NCBI RefSeq assembly: GCF_048751585.1
Contig: NZ_JAZHOB010000002.1
Coordinates: 1 to 64,000 of the forward strand
DNA: 64,000 nt
Reading direction: 5' to 3'
Source: G025836975 sp048751585
Lineage (GTDB): Bacteria > Pseudomonadota > Gammaproteobacteria > Burkholderiales > Burkholderiaceae_B
Shown: positions 17,038 through 26,313 of the stretch, in pieces
How positions within the stretch are numbered: the stretch's first letter is position 1
How the letters are laid out: every line of letters starts with the position of its first letter
Program-made: the position numbers and the translations under genes
The notes under the pieces: generated by a model
Database searches by the model: none
Told to the model about the DNA's origin: nothing
Seen by the model: the letters and a program-made list of their open reading frames with translations, nothing else

Positions 17038-17223
17038 TCACGGAGAAGGCCTGAATACATGCGCCGGTTCCGATTCCGGAGAAAGCTGCGTACTCTGGCG
17101 GCGGAGAAGCTCCCGTTGCCGATTGAATGCCCGCTGCAGGAACGGCAAATCCTCTTCGGGAACGGCAATTCCTAATCGCTCCAGCTTGGCTTGAACGCCC
17201 TCGTCTTGAATCTTCAAAGCCAT
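17038..17223 (-). CDS. small amidase-operon protein (AtzG-like candidate)
   Basis: A 61-residue protein rich in charged residues. It has a central leucine/arginine helix (DLPFLQRAFNRQRELLRRQS) and ends EPAHVFRPSP. It is the last gene of the operon amidase, deacetylase-like, Bug, this gene, 33 bases after the Bug receptor. Small helical partners such as GatC and AtzG bind amidase-signature enzymes. The length and position fit such a role, but sequence similarity is too weak to be sure. The start has GGAGAAAGGT-like purines upstream. Confidence 0.6.
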   Translation of the reverse strand: MALKIQDEGVQAKLERLGIAVPEEDLPFLQRAFNRQRELLRRQSTQLSPESEPAHVFRPSP

Positions 17224-17256
17224 GACCTTTCTCCCGGCTCTTTTCGAATCTTCACT

Positions 17257-18243
17257 TTAGTTCAGTTGAAGGTTCGCATCCTTGACCAATTTACCGTAGC
17301 GCTGCAGCTCGTTGGCAAGGTGTTTGCCATGCGCCTCGGGGCTGCGTTGTTCGGCGGGGAACAGATAAGTGCCCATGGAGTCCAGCCGCTTCTGGACTTC
17401 GGCATCGCCCAGCGCAACCTGCAGGGCCGCATTCAGCTTTTCAATGATAGGCGCAGGTGTTCCCTTGGGAGCATAAACGCCATGCCATACGGCGATATCC
17501 ACCTCGGAAATACCCAGCTCACGCGTGGTCGGGATGTCGGGGAAGTTCTCGTGGCGCTGCGGCGAGGTGGTGGCGTATGCCTTGATCTTGCCACCGTTTA
17601 GATGTGGAAACGCGTTGGTGGTTTGATCGCAAAGCAGGTCGACGTGGCCGGCCATGACATCCTGCAGCGCCAGGTTGGTGCTCTTGTATGGCACCAGGGT
17701 AGGCGTGGCGCCAAGCGCCTGCGACAGCATGATGGCGCACAGGTGAGAGCCGGTGCCTACGCCCGCATTGGACATCGTGACCTTATCGCCTTCCTTCTTA
17801 AGCGTGGCGAGCAGCTCCTTGGCGTCCTTGGCGGGATAGTTCACGTTCGCGGCTATGACATACGGACCGGTGTTCACCAGGCCGATCGGTTCGAAGGCCG
17901 TCGCCGTGTCATAGGACAGGTTCTTGTAAAGCGAAGCCGACAGCGCGATGGTCGTATGGATCATTATCGTGTAGCCGTCGGGTTTCGCGCGGGCCGCGCG
18001 AGCCGCCGCAATGGTGCCGCTGGCTCCCGGTATGTTTTCCATCACCACGGTCTGCTTCAGATTCTCGGCCATTTTGCCGCCGATCAAACGGGCGACGGTA
18101 TCTGTGGCGCTCCCGGCGGGGAACGGCACGATCATGTTGATCGGACGGTCGGGATAATTCTGTGCATGCGCGGCGCTGACGGCAAGCGCCGAGATGGAAA
18201 GCGCGCAGACGCCTTTCAGGATGGTGTGCAAATAATGTTTCAT
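17257..18243 (-). CDS. Bug-type tripartite tricarboxylate transporter substrate receptor
   Basis: 328 residues from the ATG at 18243; the longer in-frame start at 18309 would overlap the upstream gene and lose the signal peptide position. The signal peptide is ILKGVCALSISALAVSAAHA, and the mature protein begins QNYPDRPINMIVPFPAGSAT as in Bug receptors. The IPGASGTIAAARAARAKPDG motif is conserved. It lies 62 bases after the deacetylase-like gene and probably supplies the amide or related compound that the operon degrades. Confidence 0.88.
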   Translation of the reverse strand: MKHYLHTILKGVCALSISALAVSAAHAQNYPDRPINMIVPFPAGSATDTVARLIGGKMAENLKQTVVMENIPGASGTIAAARAARAKPDGYTIMIHTTIALSASLYKNLSYDTATAFEPIGLVNTGPYVIAANVNYPAKDAKELLATLKKEGDKVTMSNAGVGTGSHLCAIMLSQALGATPTLVPYKSTNLALQDVMAGHVDLLCDQTTNAFPHLNGGKIKAYATTSPQRHENFPDIPTTRELGISEVDIAVWHGVYAPKGTPAPIIEKLNAALQVALGDAEVQKRLDSMGTYLFPAEQRSPEAHGKHLANELQRYGKLVKDANLQLN

Positions 18244-18305
18244 GGTGTCAGTCCTCGTTGAGTGAGCGAAACGTAAGTGGGCTGCTAAAACGCCTGGATG
18301 TTGTT

Positions 18306-19214
18306 TCAACCATGCCTCTGAGTTGAAAGCGGCTGCTGTGCCTTGAACCAGTCGCAGATCTGGTCGCCGTTCCAGAAGGCGACGCCTTCGCGCTTCGCGA
18401 AGAGGTCCAGCATTTCTTCGAAATATCGAATTCGGTGAGCGGCGCCCGAGACATAAGGATGAACGCCGAAAGCCATGATGCGGACGGATTCCTCGCTCTC
18501 GGCATACAGGCGCTCGAAAGCATCGGTAGCCCTGCGCAGCAAGGCATCGGACTCGTGCTGGCCGCTCACCATGACGGTGATGTCGTTGATTTCAACGGTA
18601 TAAGGAACCGAGACCAAGGGCTTGGTCTGGGTCTTTACCCACAGCGGCTGATCATCCAGGATCCAGTCTCCAAACCAGTCGCAGCCGGCGGCCGTGATAT
18701 GTTCCAGGGTATCGAACTTCTGGGTTCGTCCCGGTCCAAGCCAGCCGCGCGGGCGGTGCCCAAGAAATTTTTCCAGCATGTCGAGCGACTGTTCGATCAT
18801 GGCTGCCTGATCTTCGACCTTGTGTATCGACATCTGCACGTAGCAATGCGCCATGAATTCCCAGCCCGCGTCGCGCGCGGCCTCTGCCACCTCGGGACTG
18901 GTTTCACAAACCTTGGCGTTGATCGACATCGTGGGCCGTATCCCCCTTTTTTGGAAAGCTTCCAGCAAACGCCAGAAGCCGACGCGCATGCCGTACTCGT
19001 GCCAGGTCCAGTTAGGCATGTCGGGAACATCGGAAGAGATGCCGCCAGGCGGTGGGGACGCGTGGCGCGGCATGGGCCGTTCGATCTCCCATTCCTCGAT
19101 ATTGACCACCGGCCAAATGATCAACCGCGTGCCGTCATCGGTTTTCAGCGGCGGCCTGCGGAACGGAGAACTGTATTCAATACGTTGGCGTGGGTGCATG
19201 GGCATCTCTCTCAT
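18306..19214 (-). CDS. polysaccharide deacetylase-fold hydrolase (PuuE/allantoinase-like)
   Basis: 302 residues with a NodB-homology (CE4) fold variant. Motifs are LIIWPVVNIEEWE near the N-terminus, PTMSINAKVCETSPEV, WEFMAHCYVQMSIH (likely metal histidines), RPRGWLGPGRTQ, and FGVHPYVSGAAHRI near the C-terminus. In proteobacteria such proteins, often annotated as polysaccharide deacetylase, include the PuuE allantoinases, which open cyclic amides instead of deacetylating sugars. The operon with an amidase and a Bug receptor favours a role on a cyclic or linear amide. A second ATG at 19202 is an alternative start. Confidence 0.82.
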   Translation of the reverse strand: MREMPMHPRQRIEYSSPFRRPPLKTDDGTRLIIWPVVNIEEWEIERPMPRHASPPPGGISSDVPDMPNWTWHEYGMRVGFWRLLEAFQKRGIRPTMSINAKVCETSPEVAEAARDAGWEFMAHCYVQMSIHKVEDQAAMIEQSLDMLEKFLGHRPRGWLGPGRTQKFDTLEHITAAGCDWFGDWILDDQPLWVKTQTKPLVSVPYTVEINDITVMVSGQHESDALLRRATDAFERLYAESEESVRIMAFGVHPYVSGAAHRIRYFEEMLDLFAKREGVAFWNGDQICDWFKAQQPLSTQRHG

Positions 19215-19271
19215 TTGGAATAGCGACCTTGTTCGTGGTCGGTGAATCTGCTGGGTATGTATCCGCTCGGC

Positions 19272-20675
19272 TCATTCGGCCCGTGGCGAGGCGTCCAGAT
19301 CGGGACGGCGCAGATGCCAGTCGGTAGCGGCTTCATACGCTTGTGCGATGCGATAAACCATTGCTTCGCCGAAACTCTTGCCCAATACCTGCAGGCCCAT
19401 GGGCAAGCCGTTTTCCGAGAACCCCATCGGCACCGAGATAGCGGGCGTTCCCGTAAGGTTGAACGGTGTTCGGGCTTGTTTATCGTAGGTCCTGTCCACC
19501 TCGGCTTCGTCATCGATCGGGCAGGGCAATTCCAGGCTGGATACGCATACGGCCCCGTCGACGTTCGCCATGGCGGCCGTGTACTCCCGGACAAGTACGG
19601 TGCGCAATTGCTGGGCGTGGATATAGTCGCCGGCGCTCAGGAATGCGCCTGGCAGCAAGCGCGTCCGGCCGCGCTTGCTGTAATCGCCGATACGCGTGCG
19701 TAGCCAAGGCTCATGGATGGCAAATGCCTCGGCCTGAAGAATCAGGCGGCCGCAGTCCACATAATCGTCCAGCGGGGGAAGGCGCAAGGGAACCAGTTCC
19801 GCCCCCAGCTGTTCCAGAATCCGGCAAGCTTGTCTAAAGGCAGCCAGGATTTCTCCATTGGCTTTTATGCAAAATTCATCGATGATGCCGATCCGCAATC
19901 CTTTGACGCCATCGCCCAGCGATGCGCGCAATTGCGGCGCGGGATGATCGACGCTGGAAGGATCGGCGAGGTCGCGGCCCAACAGGGCTTGCAGCACCAG
20001 GGCGTTATCTTGCACGTTCCGGGACAGGACGCCGACATGGTCCAGCGAAAAGGCCAAGGGAAATGCGCCGGCCCGGCTTATGGCGCCATAGGTGGGCTTC
20101 ATTCCGGCTATGCCGCAGGCCGTGGCGGGATTTCGTACCGATCCGCCGGTGTCCGTCCCGATGGCCACCGGCACAAAGCCGGCGGCAACCGATACACCGG
20201 AACCGCTGGATGATCCGCCAGGGTGGTGGCTGCGCTTCCATGGATTGCGCGCGGGCGGCCACGGCAAATCGAAGGACGGCCCACCCGTCGCAAATTCGTG
20301 CAGAGCGGTCTTTCCTATGAGGATCGCCCCCGCATCGCGCAACTTCTTCACAATGCATGCATCGGCGCTTGCGATGTGATCCATGCGCAGCCTGGAGTGT
20401 GCGGAAGTACGCTGTCCGGCCACATCGAAAATATCCTTCAATGCCACAGGCACGCCGTGCAGGGGACCACGCCAATTCCCCTTTGCAATCTCGCTTTCGG
20501 CCTCGCGCGCGGCACGCAACGCGCCATCATCGTCGGTACTGATAAAGGCATTCAAGCCAGGATCGTATCGGTGGATGCGCCTCAGGCAGGAGGCGACATA
20601 CTCGACTGGGGACAGTTCTTGTGTACGCAGCAACGCCGCTGCGCAAGCGAGCGAAAGATCGGCGGGGTCACCCAT
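19272..20675 (-). CDS. amidase (amidase signature family)
   Basis: 467 residues. The Ser-cisSer-Lys triad is visible: K80 in GVPVALKDIFDVAG, the cis-serine in HHPGGSSSGSGVSVAAG (S155), and the nucleophile S179 in IGTDTGGSVRNPA. The length is typical of AtzE, GatA-like and hydantoin or carbamate amidases. It is the first gene of a four-gene minus-strand operon. Spacing to the next gene is 57 bases, and repeated TATTCCAA elements lie upstream. It hydrolyses a C-N amide bond. The actual substrate is unknown, and the neighbouring PuuE-like gene suggests ureides or cyclic amides. Confidence 0.9.
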   Translation of the reverse strand: MGDPADLSLACAAALLRTQELSPVEYVASCLRRIHRYDPGLNAFISTDDDGALRAAREAESEIAKGNWRGPLHGVPVALKDIFDVAGQRTSAHSRLRMDHIASADACIVKKLRDAGAILIGKTALHEFATGGPSFDLPWPPARNPWKRSHHPGGSSSGSGVSVAAGFVPVAIGTDTGGSVRNPATACGIAGMKPTYGAISRAGAFPLAFSLDHVGVLSRNVQDNALVLQALLGRDLADPSSVDHPAPQLRASLGDGVKGLRIGIIDEFCIKANGEILAAFRQACRILEQLGAELVPLRLPPLDDYVDCGRLILQAEAFAIHEPWLRTRIGDYSKRGRTRLLPGAFLSAGDYIHAQQLRTVLVREYTAAMANVDGAVCVSSLELPCPIDDEAEVDRTYDKQARTPFNLTGTPAISVPMGFSENGLPMGLQVLGKSFGEAMVYRIAQAYEAATDWHLRRPDLDASPRAE

Positions 20676-20712
20676 GGCAAGACTCTACGAAAGTGGCGGA
20701 CTGAATTCATAC

Positions 20713-20750
20713 TATTCCAAATAGGAATTAAATGTCAATTAATATTCCAA
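20713..20750 (-). promoter_or_regulatory. candidate operator of the amidase operon
   Basis: TATTCCAA occurs at 20713-20720 and again at 20743-20750, exactly 30 bases (about three helical turns) apart. The first copy forms the palindrome ATTCC-N5-GGAAT (20714-20728). The block is AT-rich and lies 38-75 bases upstream of the amidase start, where a regulator such as the neighbouring LysR protein could bind. Confidence 0.45.
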
Positions 20751-20896
20751 TTTAAAACCGTCGGCAACGCGACAGCCCACAACCCGCGGATGCCCGGCCA
20801 GGAAGCGCGAGTTGGATTTCCCTCACGCGCAGGCCAGCCCCGCCCACGGGGCGGCACATAGCGTTCAAGGGTATAAAGCGTCGACGAGCGTCGAGC

Positions 20897-21871
20897 TTAT
20901 AGGCGGCGTCCCCGCATCGGCGCGGTGGAGGCCGGCGCGGCACGGCCCAGGTCCTGGAGCCGTGCAATCAACATGGTGGCGGGCTGGGAAAGCGGCAGCG
21001 CCCGGCTGCGAACCACGCCGATCATTTCGGAAGGCAGGAAGGCGGCAAGGCTGACGATGCCCATCCGGACCCAGGACCCCATACCCGCCGAGCCTCGCAG
21101 CCCCACCCCCAATCCCAGTCCCAGTTCCACGTAACGCTCGAGCAGTTCGATACTGTCCAGTTCGACGGCAATGTCGTAGGAGATATGGAGCCGGCGAAAT
21201 TCGCTTTCGAGCAAGGCGCGGGTCTGCGTCTGGAATCGCGGAAGGATGAGCGGATAGGCGGCGACTTCCTTCAAGGACTCCGGGGGCCGCGAGACAAGGG
21301 GATGATCGCGCGGCGTGATGAGAATGCGTTCGGACGGATACAGCGGCGTGAAGTCGAAGTGCCGTGACGCACCCGGATCGGGGGCCACGGCAAAGTCGGC
21401 GCCGCCGGTCTGCACCAGCTCGAAGACCTCTTCTTTCGTGCCGGACAGGACACGGATCCTGGCGGTGGGAATGGCGCTGCGCAGGTCTTTGACCGCCTCG
21501 GGCAACACCTGCCCTATGAAGCCGTGGGGCACGGCAACGGTAACCGGCGTGGGCATGGCCAGTGGCGAACGATGGTCCAGGGCGGCAAGGCCTTCCACAA
21601 ACGGTTCGGCCATCCGGTACAGATTGCTGCCGGCCGCCGTGAGTTTCAGAGGCCGCGATCCGCGCTCCAGCAAGGGCCGACCAATTTCGGCCTCGAGCCG
21701 CTGGATGTGCTTGGAGACGGCGGGTTGCCCCAGGACCAGGGCTTTGGAAGCCTTCGAAAAGCTGCCAAGCTTTACCACCATGCAAAAACTCTTGAGTTCC
21801 TTTATGTCCAAAACGGGGCTCCAACACCGATTGCGTGCTGGCTCCCGAAGATTCGGTCCTTGGTTGTCCAA
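20897..21871 (-). CDS. LysR-family transcriptional regulator
   Basis: Up to 324 residues. The helix-turn-helix (LKSFCMVVKLGSFSKASKAL, then GQPAVSKHIQRLEAEIG) is clear and resembles CysB/Cbl-like LysR proteins. The effector domain follows. A TTG at 21811 with GGAG upstream would give a start at DIKELKSF, nearer to the family norm, and could be the true start. It is transcribed towards the amidase operon, 221 bases before it on the same strand, and divergently from the LysR gene at 22001. It is the best candidate regulator of the amidase operon. Confidence 0.85.
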   Translation of the reverse strand: MDNQGPNLREPARNRCWSPVLDIKELKSFCMVVKLGSFSKASKALVLGQPAVSKHIQRLEAEIGRPLLERGSRPLKLTAAGSNLYRMAEPFVEGLAALDHRSPLAMPTPVTVAVPHGFIGQVLPEAVKDLRSAIPTARIRVLSGTKEEVFELVQTGGADFAVAPDPGASRHFDFTPLYPSERILITPRDHPLVSRPPESLKEVAAYPLILPRFQTQTRALLESEFRRLHISYDIAVELDSIELLERYVELGLGLGVGLRGSAGMGSWVRMGIVSLAAFLPSEMIGVVRSRALPLSQPATMLIARLQDLGRAAPASTAPMRGRRL

Positions 21872-22000
21872 CGCACGTCTATACTAAACGAGCCAATCTA
21901 ACAGAAAATCTTGTCTTGTTGAAAGAGATTTCCTGGCATGCGGGCATCGCCCCTTTCGGTAGCGCTGTAAACCGGATTCAATCCATTTTTTGCCTCGCCC

Positions 22001-22903
22001 ATGAAATACGACATCCAGACACTCAAGGCCTTTGTCACCGTCTCGCAGGAAGGATCCATTGCCAAGGCGGCCGAGAAAGAGCACACCGTGGCGTCCGCCA
22101 TCAGCAAGCGGATATCAGAGCTGGAAAAATCGATAGGCGCCGACCTCTTTTATCGCCACCGGCGCGGCGTGAAGCTGACGCAGGCGGGGATGGAGTTGCT
22201 GCAGCATGCCGGCCGGGTACTGGCGGATCTGGCGGCCATGGATAGCGCCATGAGCAATTATTCCAACGGCGTCAAAGGCCAGGTCAGGCTGGTGGCCAAT
22301 ACGTCGACCATCGTACAGTTCTTGCCTCAGGATCTGTCCGACTTCCTGAAGATTCATCCCACCGTCAAGATCGATCTGGAAGAGCAGACCAGTGAAACCG
22401 TACACAAGCTGGTGGCGGGCGGCGAGGCGGATCTGGGCATTCTTGTGCCCCAGCGGCCGCTGGACGGGTTGGATACCTGCCTTTATCGGACGGATGAACT
22501 CATGCTCATCATGCCGCCGGGCCATCCATTGGCACGCAAAGACAGCGTGCGCTTTTCAGAAACCCTGGAATACGATCATGTGGCGCTGCCGCGCGGGTCT
22601 TCATTGTGCGAAACGCTGGTCGCTTCCGCCAAAGAATCGGAAATGCCGCTGCGCTTGCGCATACAGGCCACCAGTTTCGATGGCCTGCGCCGTATGGTCG
22701 CGCAAAATCTCGGCATCGGGATATTGCCAAAAGGCAGCGTGGATCCGTTTCTGGACACCGAAGGGCTGGTGGCGCGCCCCCTGGCCGAGCCCTGGGCCCG
22801 CCGCCGCCTGACACTGATCAGCAAGCCGGTTGACTCCCTTCCCTTGCTGGCCCGCCTGCTGCGCGAGCACTTGGCCGGAGCCAGCCATCGCGGAAAACCC
22901 TAA
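22001..22903 (+). CDS. LysR-family transcriptional regulator
   Basis: 300 residues of standard LysR layout: winged helix-turn-helix (IQTLKAFVTVSQEGSIAKAA, then HTVASAISKRISELEKSIG) and effector domain with NTSTIVQFLPQDLSDFL. It is divergent from the LysR gene ending at 21871 (129 bases between starts) and in the same direction as the CoA-transferase/lyase/Bug operon beginning 173 bases downstream. It probably regulates that operon. Confidence 0.88.
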   Translation: MKYDIQTLKAFVTVSQEGSIAKAAEKEHTVASAISKRISELEKSIGADLFYRHRRGVKLTQAGMELLQHAGRVLADLAAMDSAMSNYSNGVKGQVRLVANTSTIVQFLPQDLSDFLKIHPTVKIDLEEQTSETVHKLVAGGEADLGILVPQRPLDGLDTCLYRTDELMLIMPPGHPLARKDSVRFSETLEYDHVALPRGSSLCETLVASAKESEMPLRLRIQATSFDGLRRMVAQNLGIGILPKGSVDPFLDTEGLVARPLAEPWARRRLTLISKPVDSLPLLARLLREHLAGASHRGKP

Positions 22904-23076
22904 GCAGGCCCCTCCAGGCCGGCCCCGAAAAGCCTGTCCCCCAGCGGAGGCCGCCGTAAGACATCGCCATCAGAGATGGCTGGCTTGATGAAGTATCGCT
23001 TCACAGGAGAGCCGGCGCTTCTTATGATTGAACGCTCTCTTGATCAGCACCCCTATAGCTTGCGGAAATACACAGT

Positions 23077-24270
23077 ATGAATCAACGACCTCTGGATGGC
23101 ATACGCGTCATCGAAATGGGGAGCCTCATTGCCGGCCCTTTTGCGGGAAAGACCTTGGGCGACTTCGGCGCCGATGTCATCAAGATAGAACCGCCCCGCC
23201 AGGGCGACCCCTTGCGTTCATGGCGCACCGACGAGGGCAAGACGTCGATGTGGTGGCATGTGCAGGCCCGCAACAAGAAGTCCGTTGCAATCGACCTGCG
23301 CAAAAAAGAGGGACAGGAGATCGTCCGAAAACTGATTCTGGAAGCCGATGTCGTCATCGAGAATTTCCGCCCCGGCACCATGGAAAAATGGGGTCTGGAC
23401 TACGAATCGCTTTCCCGCGAGAATCCCGGCCTTGTCATGCTGCGCATCTCGGGCTACGGCCAGACCGGTCCCTTGCGCGACCGCACCGGCTACGGAGTGG
23501 TCGCCGAAGCCATGGGAGGCTTTCGCCATATCACGGGCGAACCGGGCAAGGCCCCCGTCCGCCCCGGCATCAGCATCGGCGACTCCTTGTCGGCGTTGCA
23601 TGGGGTCATCGGCATCATGATGGCGCTGTACAACCGCGTGGCCAACTCCGGCAAGGGCCAGGTCATCGACGTGGCGCTGTATGAATCGGTTTTCAATATG
23701 ATGGAAGGCGCGGTGCCGGAATACGATAGGCTGGGTGTGACGCGCGAGCCTGCCGGCAGCGCTTTGCAGGGCATCGCGCCCACCAACGCCTATCCCAGCA
23801 AGGACGGCAGCTATTTCCTGATTGCCGGCAACGGCGACAGCATCTTCCCCCGGCTCATGGGCTTGATTGGACGCGATGACCTTGCTCAGGAGCCCGCCCT
23901 GGCCCGAAACCCGGGACGGGTTGCCAATATGGCGCGCATCGACGAGGCCATCGCACAGTGGAGCGTCCAGCGCAGCATCGACGAGGCTCTGGACGACCTG
24001 GCGAAAGCGGGTGTGCCCGCCGGCAGGATATTCACCATCAAGGACATCGTTGAAGACGAACAATACCTGGCCCGCGACATGATCAAGGAAGTGACGCTGG
24101 ACGACGGCTCCGCCCTGAAGGTGCCGGGCGTCGTCCCCAAATTAAGCGCCACGCCCGGCAGCTTCGAAGGGGGCGGCCCGCAGCTTGGCCAGCATACCGA
24201 GCAGGTGCTGCGCGAATCCGGCTTCAGCGACGATCAGATCGCGCAACTCAAGCAACTGGAGGTCATCTGA
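23077..24270 (+). CDS. CaiB/BaiF-type (class III) CoA-transferase
   Basis: 397 residues. The N-terminal LDGIRVIEMGSLIAGPFAGK and the LGDFGADVIKIEPP motif are diagnostic. The catalytic aspartate is in GISIGDSLSALHG (D169, matching the position in formyl-CoA transferase). The enzyme moves CoA between carboxylic acids without an acetate-type Glu intermediate. Its stop codon overlaps the start of the lyase gene (TGATG), so the two are coupled. Together they would convert a free acid into its CoA ester and then cleave it, as in citramalate, itaconate or malate-type pathways. The actual substrate is not known. Confidence 0.9.
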   Translation: MNQRPLDGIRVIEMGSLIAGPFAGKTLGDFGADVIKIEPPRQGDPLRSWRTDEGKTSMWWHVQARNKKSVAIDLRKKEGQEIVRKLILEADVVIENFRPGTMEKWGLDYESLSRENPGLVMLRISGYGQTGPLRDRTGYGVVAEAMGGFRHITGEPGKAPVRPGISIGDSLSALHGVIGIMMALYNRVANSGKGQVIDVALYESVFNMMEGAVPEYDRLGVTREPAGSALQGIAPTNAYPSKDGSYFLIAGNGDSIFPRLMGLIGRDDLAQEPALARNPGRVANMARIDEAIAQWSVQRSIDEALDDLAKAGVPAGRIFTIKDIVEDEQYLARDMIKEVTLDDGSALKVPGVVPKLSATPGSFEGGGPQLGQHTEQVLRESGFSDDQIAQLKQLEVI

Positions 24271-25268
24271 TGACCCTCGCCACCGCTCCGAACGGGTCGA
24301 TGCTGGACAACGCCCCGCGCCGCATCCATATCCACGACGTCTCCATGCGGGACGGTTTGCAGATCGAGCCGGCCTTCGTTCCCACGGAAGAGAAAATCGC
24401 CTTGCTAAATGCGCTCAGCCGCAGCGGGGTCTCCAAGATCGAGGCCACGTCCTTTACGTCCCCCAAAGCCATTCCCGCACTGCGCGACGCCGAGCTGGTC
24501 ATGAAAGGCATCGAGCGCACGGCGGGGGTCAAGTATGTTTGCCTGGCGCCCAATATGCGCGGGGCGGAACGCGCGCTGGACTGCGGCGTCGATGAAATCA
24601 ACCTGGTCATGTCGGCCAGCGAAACCCACAATCTTGCCAACACCCGCATGACGCGCCGGCAGTCGGCGGCGGTGCTGGCGCAGATCATCGACGAAATGTC
24701 CGATCAGGTAGACGTCAACATATCCATTTCCACCGCTTTCGGCTGCCCCATGGAAGGCAATGTCCCGGCCGAGGAAGTCCTGCGCCTGGGCGATTTCTTC
24801 GCGGAACGCGGAGCGCAGGGCATAACCATCTGCGACACCACCGGCATGGCCAACCCCGCACAGGTCGAGTCGCTATGCCGCGGACTGACCGAGCGCTGGA
24901 GCAAACTGGAACTTACCCTGCACTTCCACAATACACGCGGCATGGGGCTGGCCAACGTCCTGGCGGGCCTGGCCACCGGCATAGACCGCTACGACAGCTC
25001 GCTGGCCGGCCTGGGAGGCTGCCCCTATGCCCCCGGAGCGACCGGCAACATCTGCACCGAAGATCTGGTGCACATGCTGCACAGCATGGGCTTGCGCACC
25101 GGAACGGATCTGGATCGGCTCATCGCCTGCGCGCGCCAGATGGCGGAAATGGTGGGGCACGACGTGCCCGGCCAAGTCATGAAGGCGGGCAAGTGGGACC
25201 GCCGATTCCCGCCCCCACCCGATCTGGACCAGACGCGCGAGCGCGCGCTGGCTCGCAGCGACATATAG
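24270..25268 (+). CDS. hydroxymethylglutaryl-CoA lyase-like enzyme
   Basis: 332 residues of the DRE-TIM metallolyase superfamily. The metal-binding start HDVSMRDGLQIEP (R27, D28) is present, as are the HFHNTRG histidines and the HMG-CoA-lyase signature SSLAGLGGCPY with the active-site cysteine at 251. The closest assigned functions are HMG-CoA lyase and related lyases of short branched hydroxyacyl-CoA. The coupled CoA-transferase upstream and the Bug receptor downstream suggest use on an imported hydroxy-dicarboxylate, not leucine breakdown. No leucine-catabolic genes are nearby. Confidence 0.86.
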   Translation: MTLATAPNGSMLDNAPRRIHIHDVSMRDGLQIEPAFVPTEEKIALLNALSRSGVSKIEATSFTSPKAIPALRDAELVMKGIERTAGVKYVCLAPNMRGAERALDCGVDEINLVMSASETHNLANTRMTRRQSAAVLAQIIDEMSDQVDVNISISTAFGCPMEGNVPAEEVLRLGDFFAERGAQGITICDTTGMANPAQVESLCRGLTERWSKLELTLHFHNTRGMGLANVLAGLATGIDRYDSSLAGLGGCPYAPGATGNICTEDLVHMLHSMGLRTGTDLDRLIACARQMAEMVGHDVPGQVMKAGKWDRRFPPPPDLDQTRERALARSDI

Positions 25269-25305
25269 TTTTGTTGTCCGTAGTTCAAAAACATAAGGAG
25301 AAGAC

Positions 25306-26274
25306 ATGCTTAAGAATCGTATTGCCAGCACGCTTGCCATCGCCCTGATGGCAACGGTTGGCGCCACCGCCCAGGCGGCCGCCTACCCGGAAAAGCCCGT
25401 CACCATGATCGTGGGCTTCAGCCCCGGCGGCTTCACCGACGTGGTGGCCCGCCTGATTTCCAGGCACCTTGAACAACGATTGGGCCAGACCTTTGTGGTG
25501 GAAAACAAACCAGGCGCCGCGGGTACGATTGCCGCGAACATGGTCGCCAAGTCGGCCCCCGACGGTTATACCTTGCTGCTGGCGCACTCCAACTCGAACG
25601 CCACCGCGCCCGCCCTATACAAAGACCTGCCCTACGATGTGAACAAGGACTTCACGCCGGTGGCCATGGTTGCCAGCACGCCGCTTATCCTGACGGTCAC
25701 GCCCAAGCTGGGCGTGAAAAACATGGACGAATTCATGGCCCTGGCCAAGAAACAAAGCTTACGCCATGCATCGTCCGGCGTGGGCAGTTCGCAGCATCTG
25801 GCCGCCGCGCAATTCGGCAAGGCCGCGGGCGTCGACCTGCTGCATGTCCCCTACAAGGGCAGCGCCCAGGCGCTGAACGACCTGCTCTCGGGCGAAGTCG
25901 ACATGAACGTCGATTCGCCGCCGCTGATGGTGCCCAATATCAAGGCCGGCAAGCTGGTGGGCATCGCCGTCGTCAGCCCGAAACGCATTCCCTTGCTGCC
26001 CGACGTACCCACAATGAAGGAGTCCGGGTATCCGGGGGTCACCATGGGACAGTGGTTCGGCGTCGTGGGACCGGCAAACATGCCCAAGGAAGCGACCGCT
26101 TTACTGAACAAAAACATCAACGAAATCTTGCAGCTACCCGAAGTGCTTAAGGTCCTGGCGGCCAAAGGCGCTGAAGCGGGCGGCGGATCTCCGGCCGACT
26201 TTGCCAAGCAGATTCGCGAAGACACCATTTCAATTCAAAAAGTGGTCGACGAGGCTGGCATCAAGATCGAGTAG
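25306..26274 (+). CDS. Bug-type tripartite tricarboxylate transporter substrate receptor
   Basis: 322 residues. The signal peptide RIASTLAIALMATVGATAQA is followed by YPEKPVTMIVGFSPGGFTDV, the Bug N-terminus, and KPGAAGTIAANMVAKSAPDG. AAGGAGAAG precedes the ATG. It is the last gene of the CoA-transferase/lyase operon, 37 bases after the lyase, and is probably the periplasmic receptor for the acid that these enzymes process. No TctAB membrane genes are adjacent. Confidence 0.9.
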   Translation: MLKNRIASTLAIALMATVGATAQAAAYPEKPVTMIVGFSPGGFTDVVARLISRHLEQRLGQTFVVENKPGAAGTIAANMVAKSAPDGYTLLLAHSNSNATAPALYKDLPYDVNKDFTPVAMVASTPLILTVTPKLGVKNMDEFMALAKKQSLRHASSGVGSSQHLAAAQFGKAAGVDLLHVPYKGSAQALNDLLSGEVDMNVDSPPLMVPNIKAGKLVGIAVVSPKRIPLLPDVPTMKESGYPGVTMGQWFGVVGPANMPKEATALLNKNINEILQLPEVLKVLAAKGAEAGGGSPADFAKQIREDTISIQKVVDEAGIKIE

Positions 26275-26313
26275 GCCCGCCCAGGCAAACCAGAAACGGG
26301 GGCTGCGATTCGG

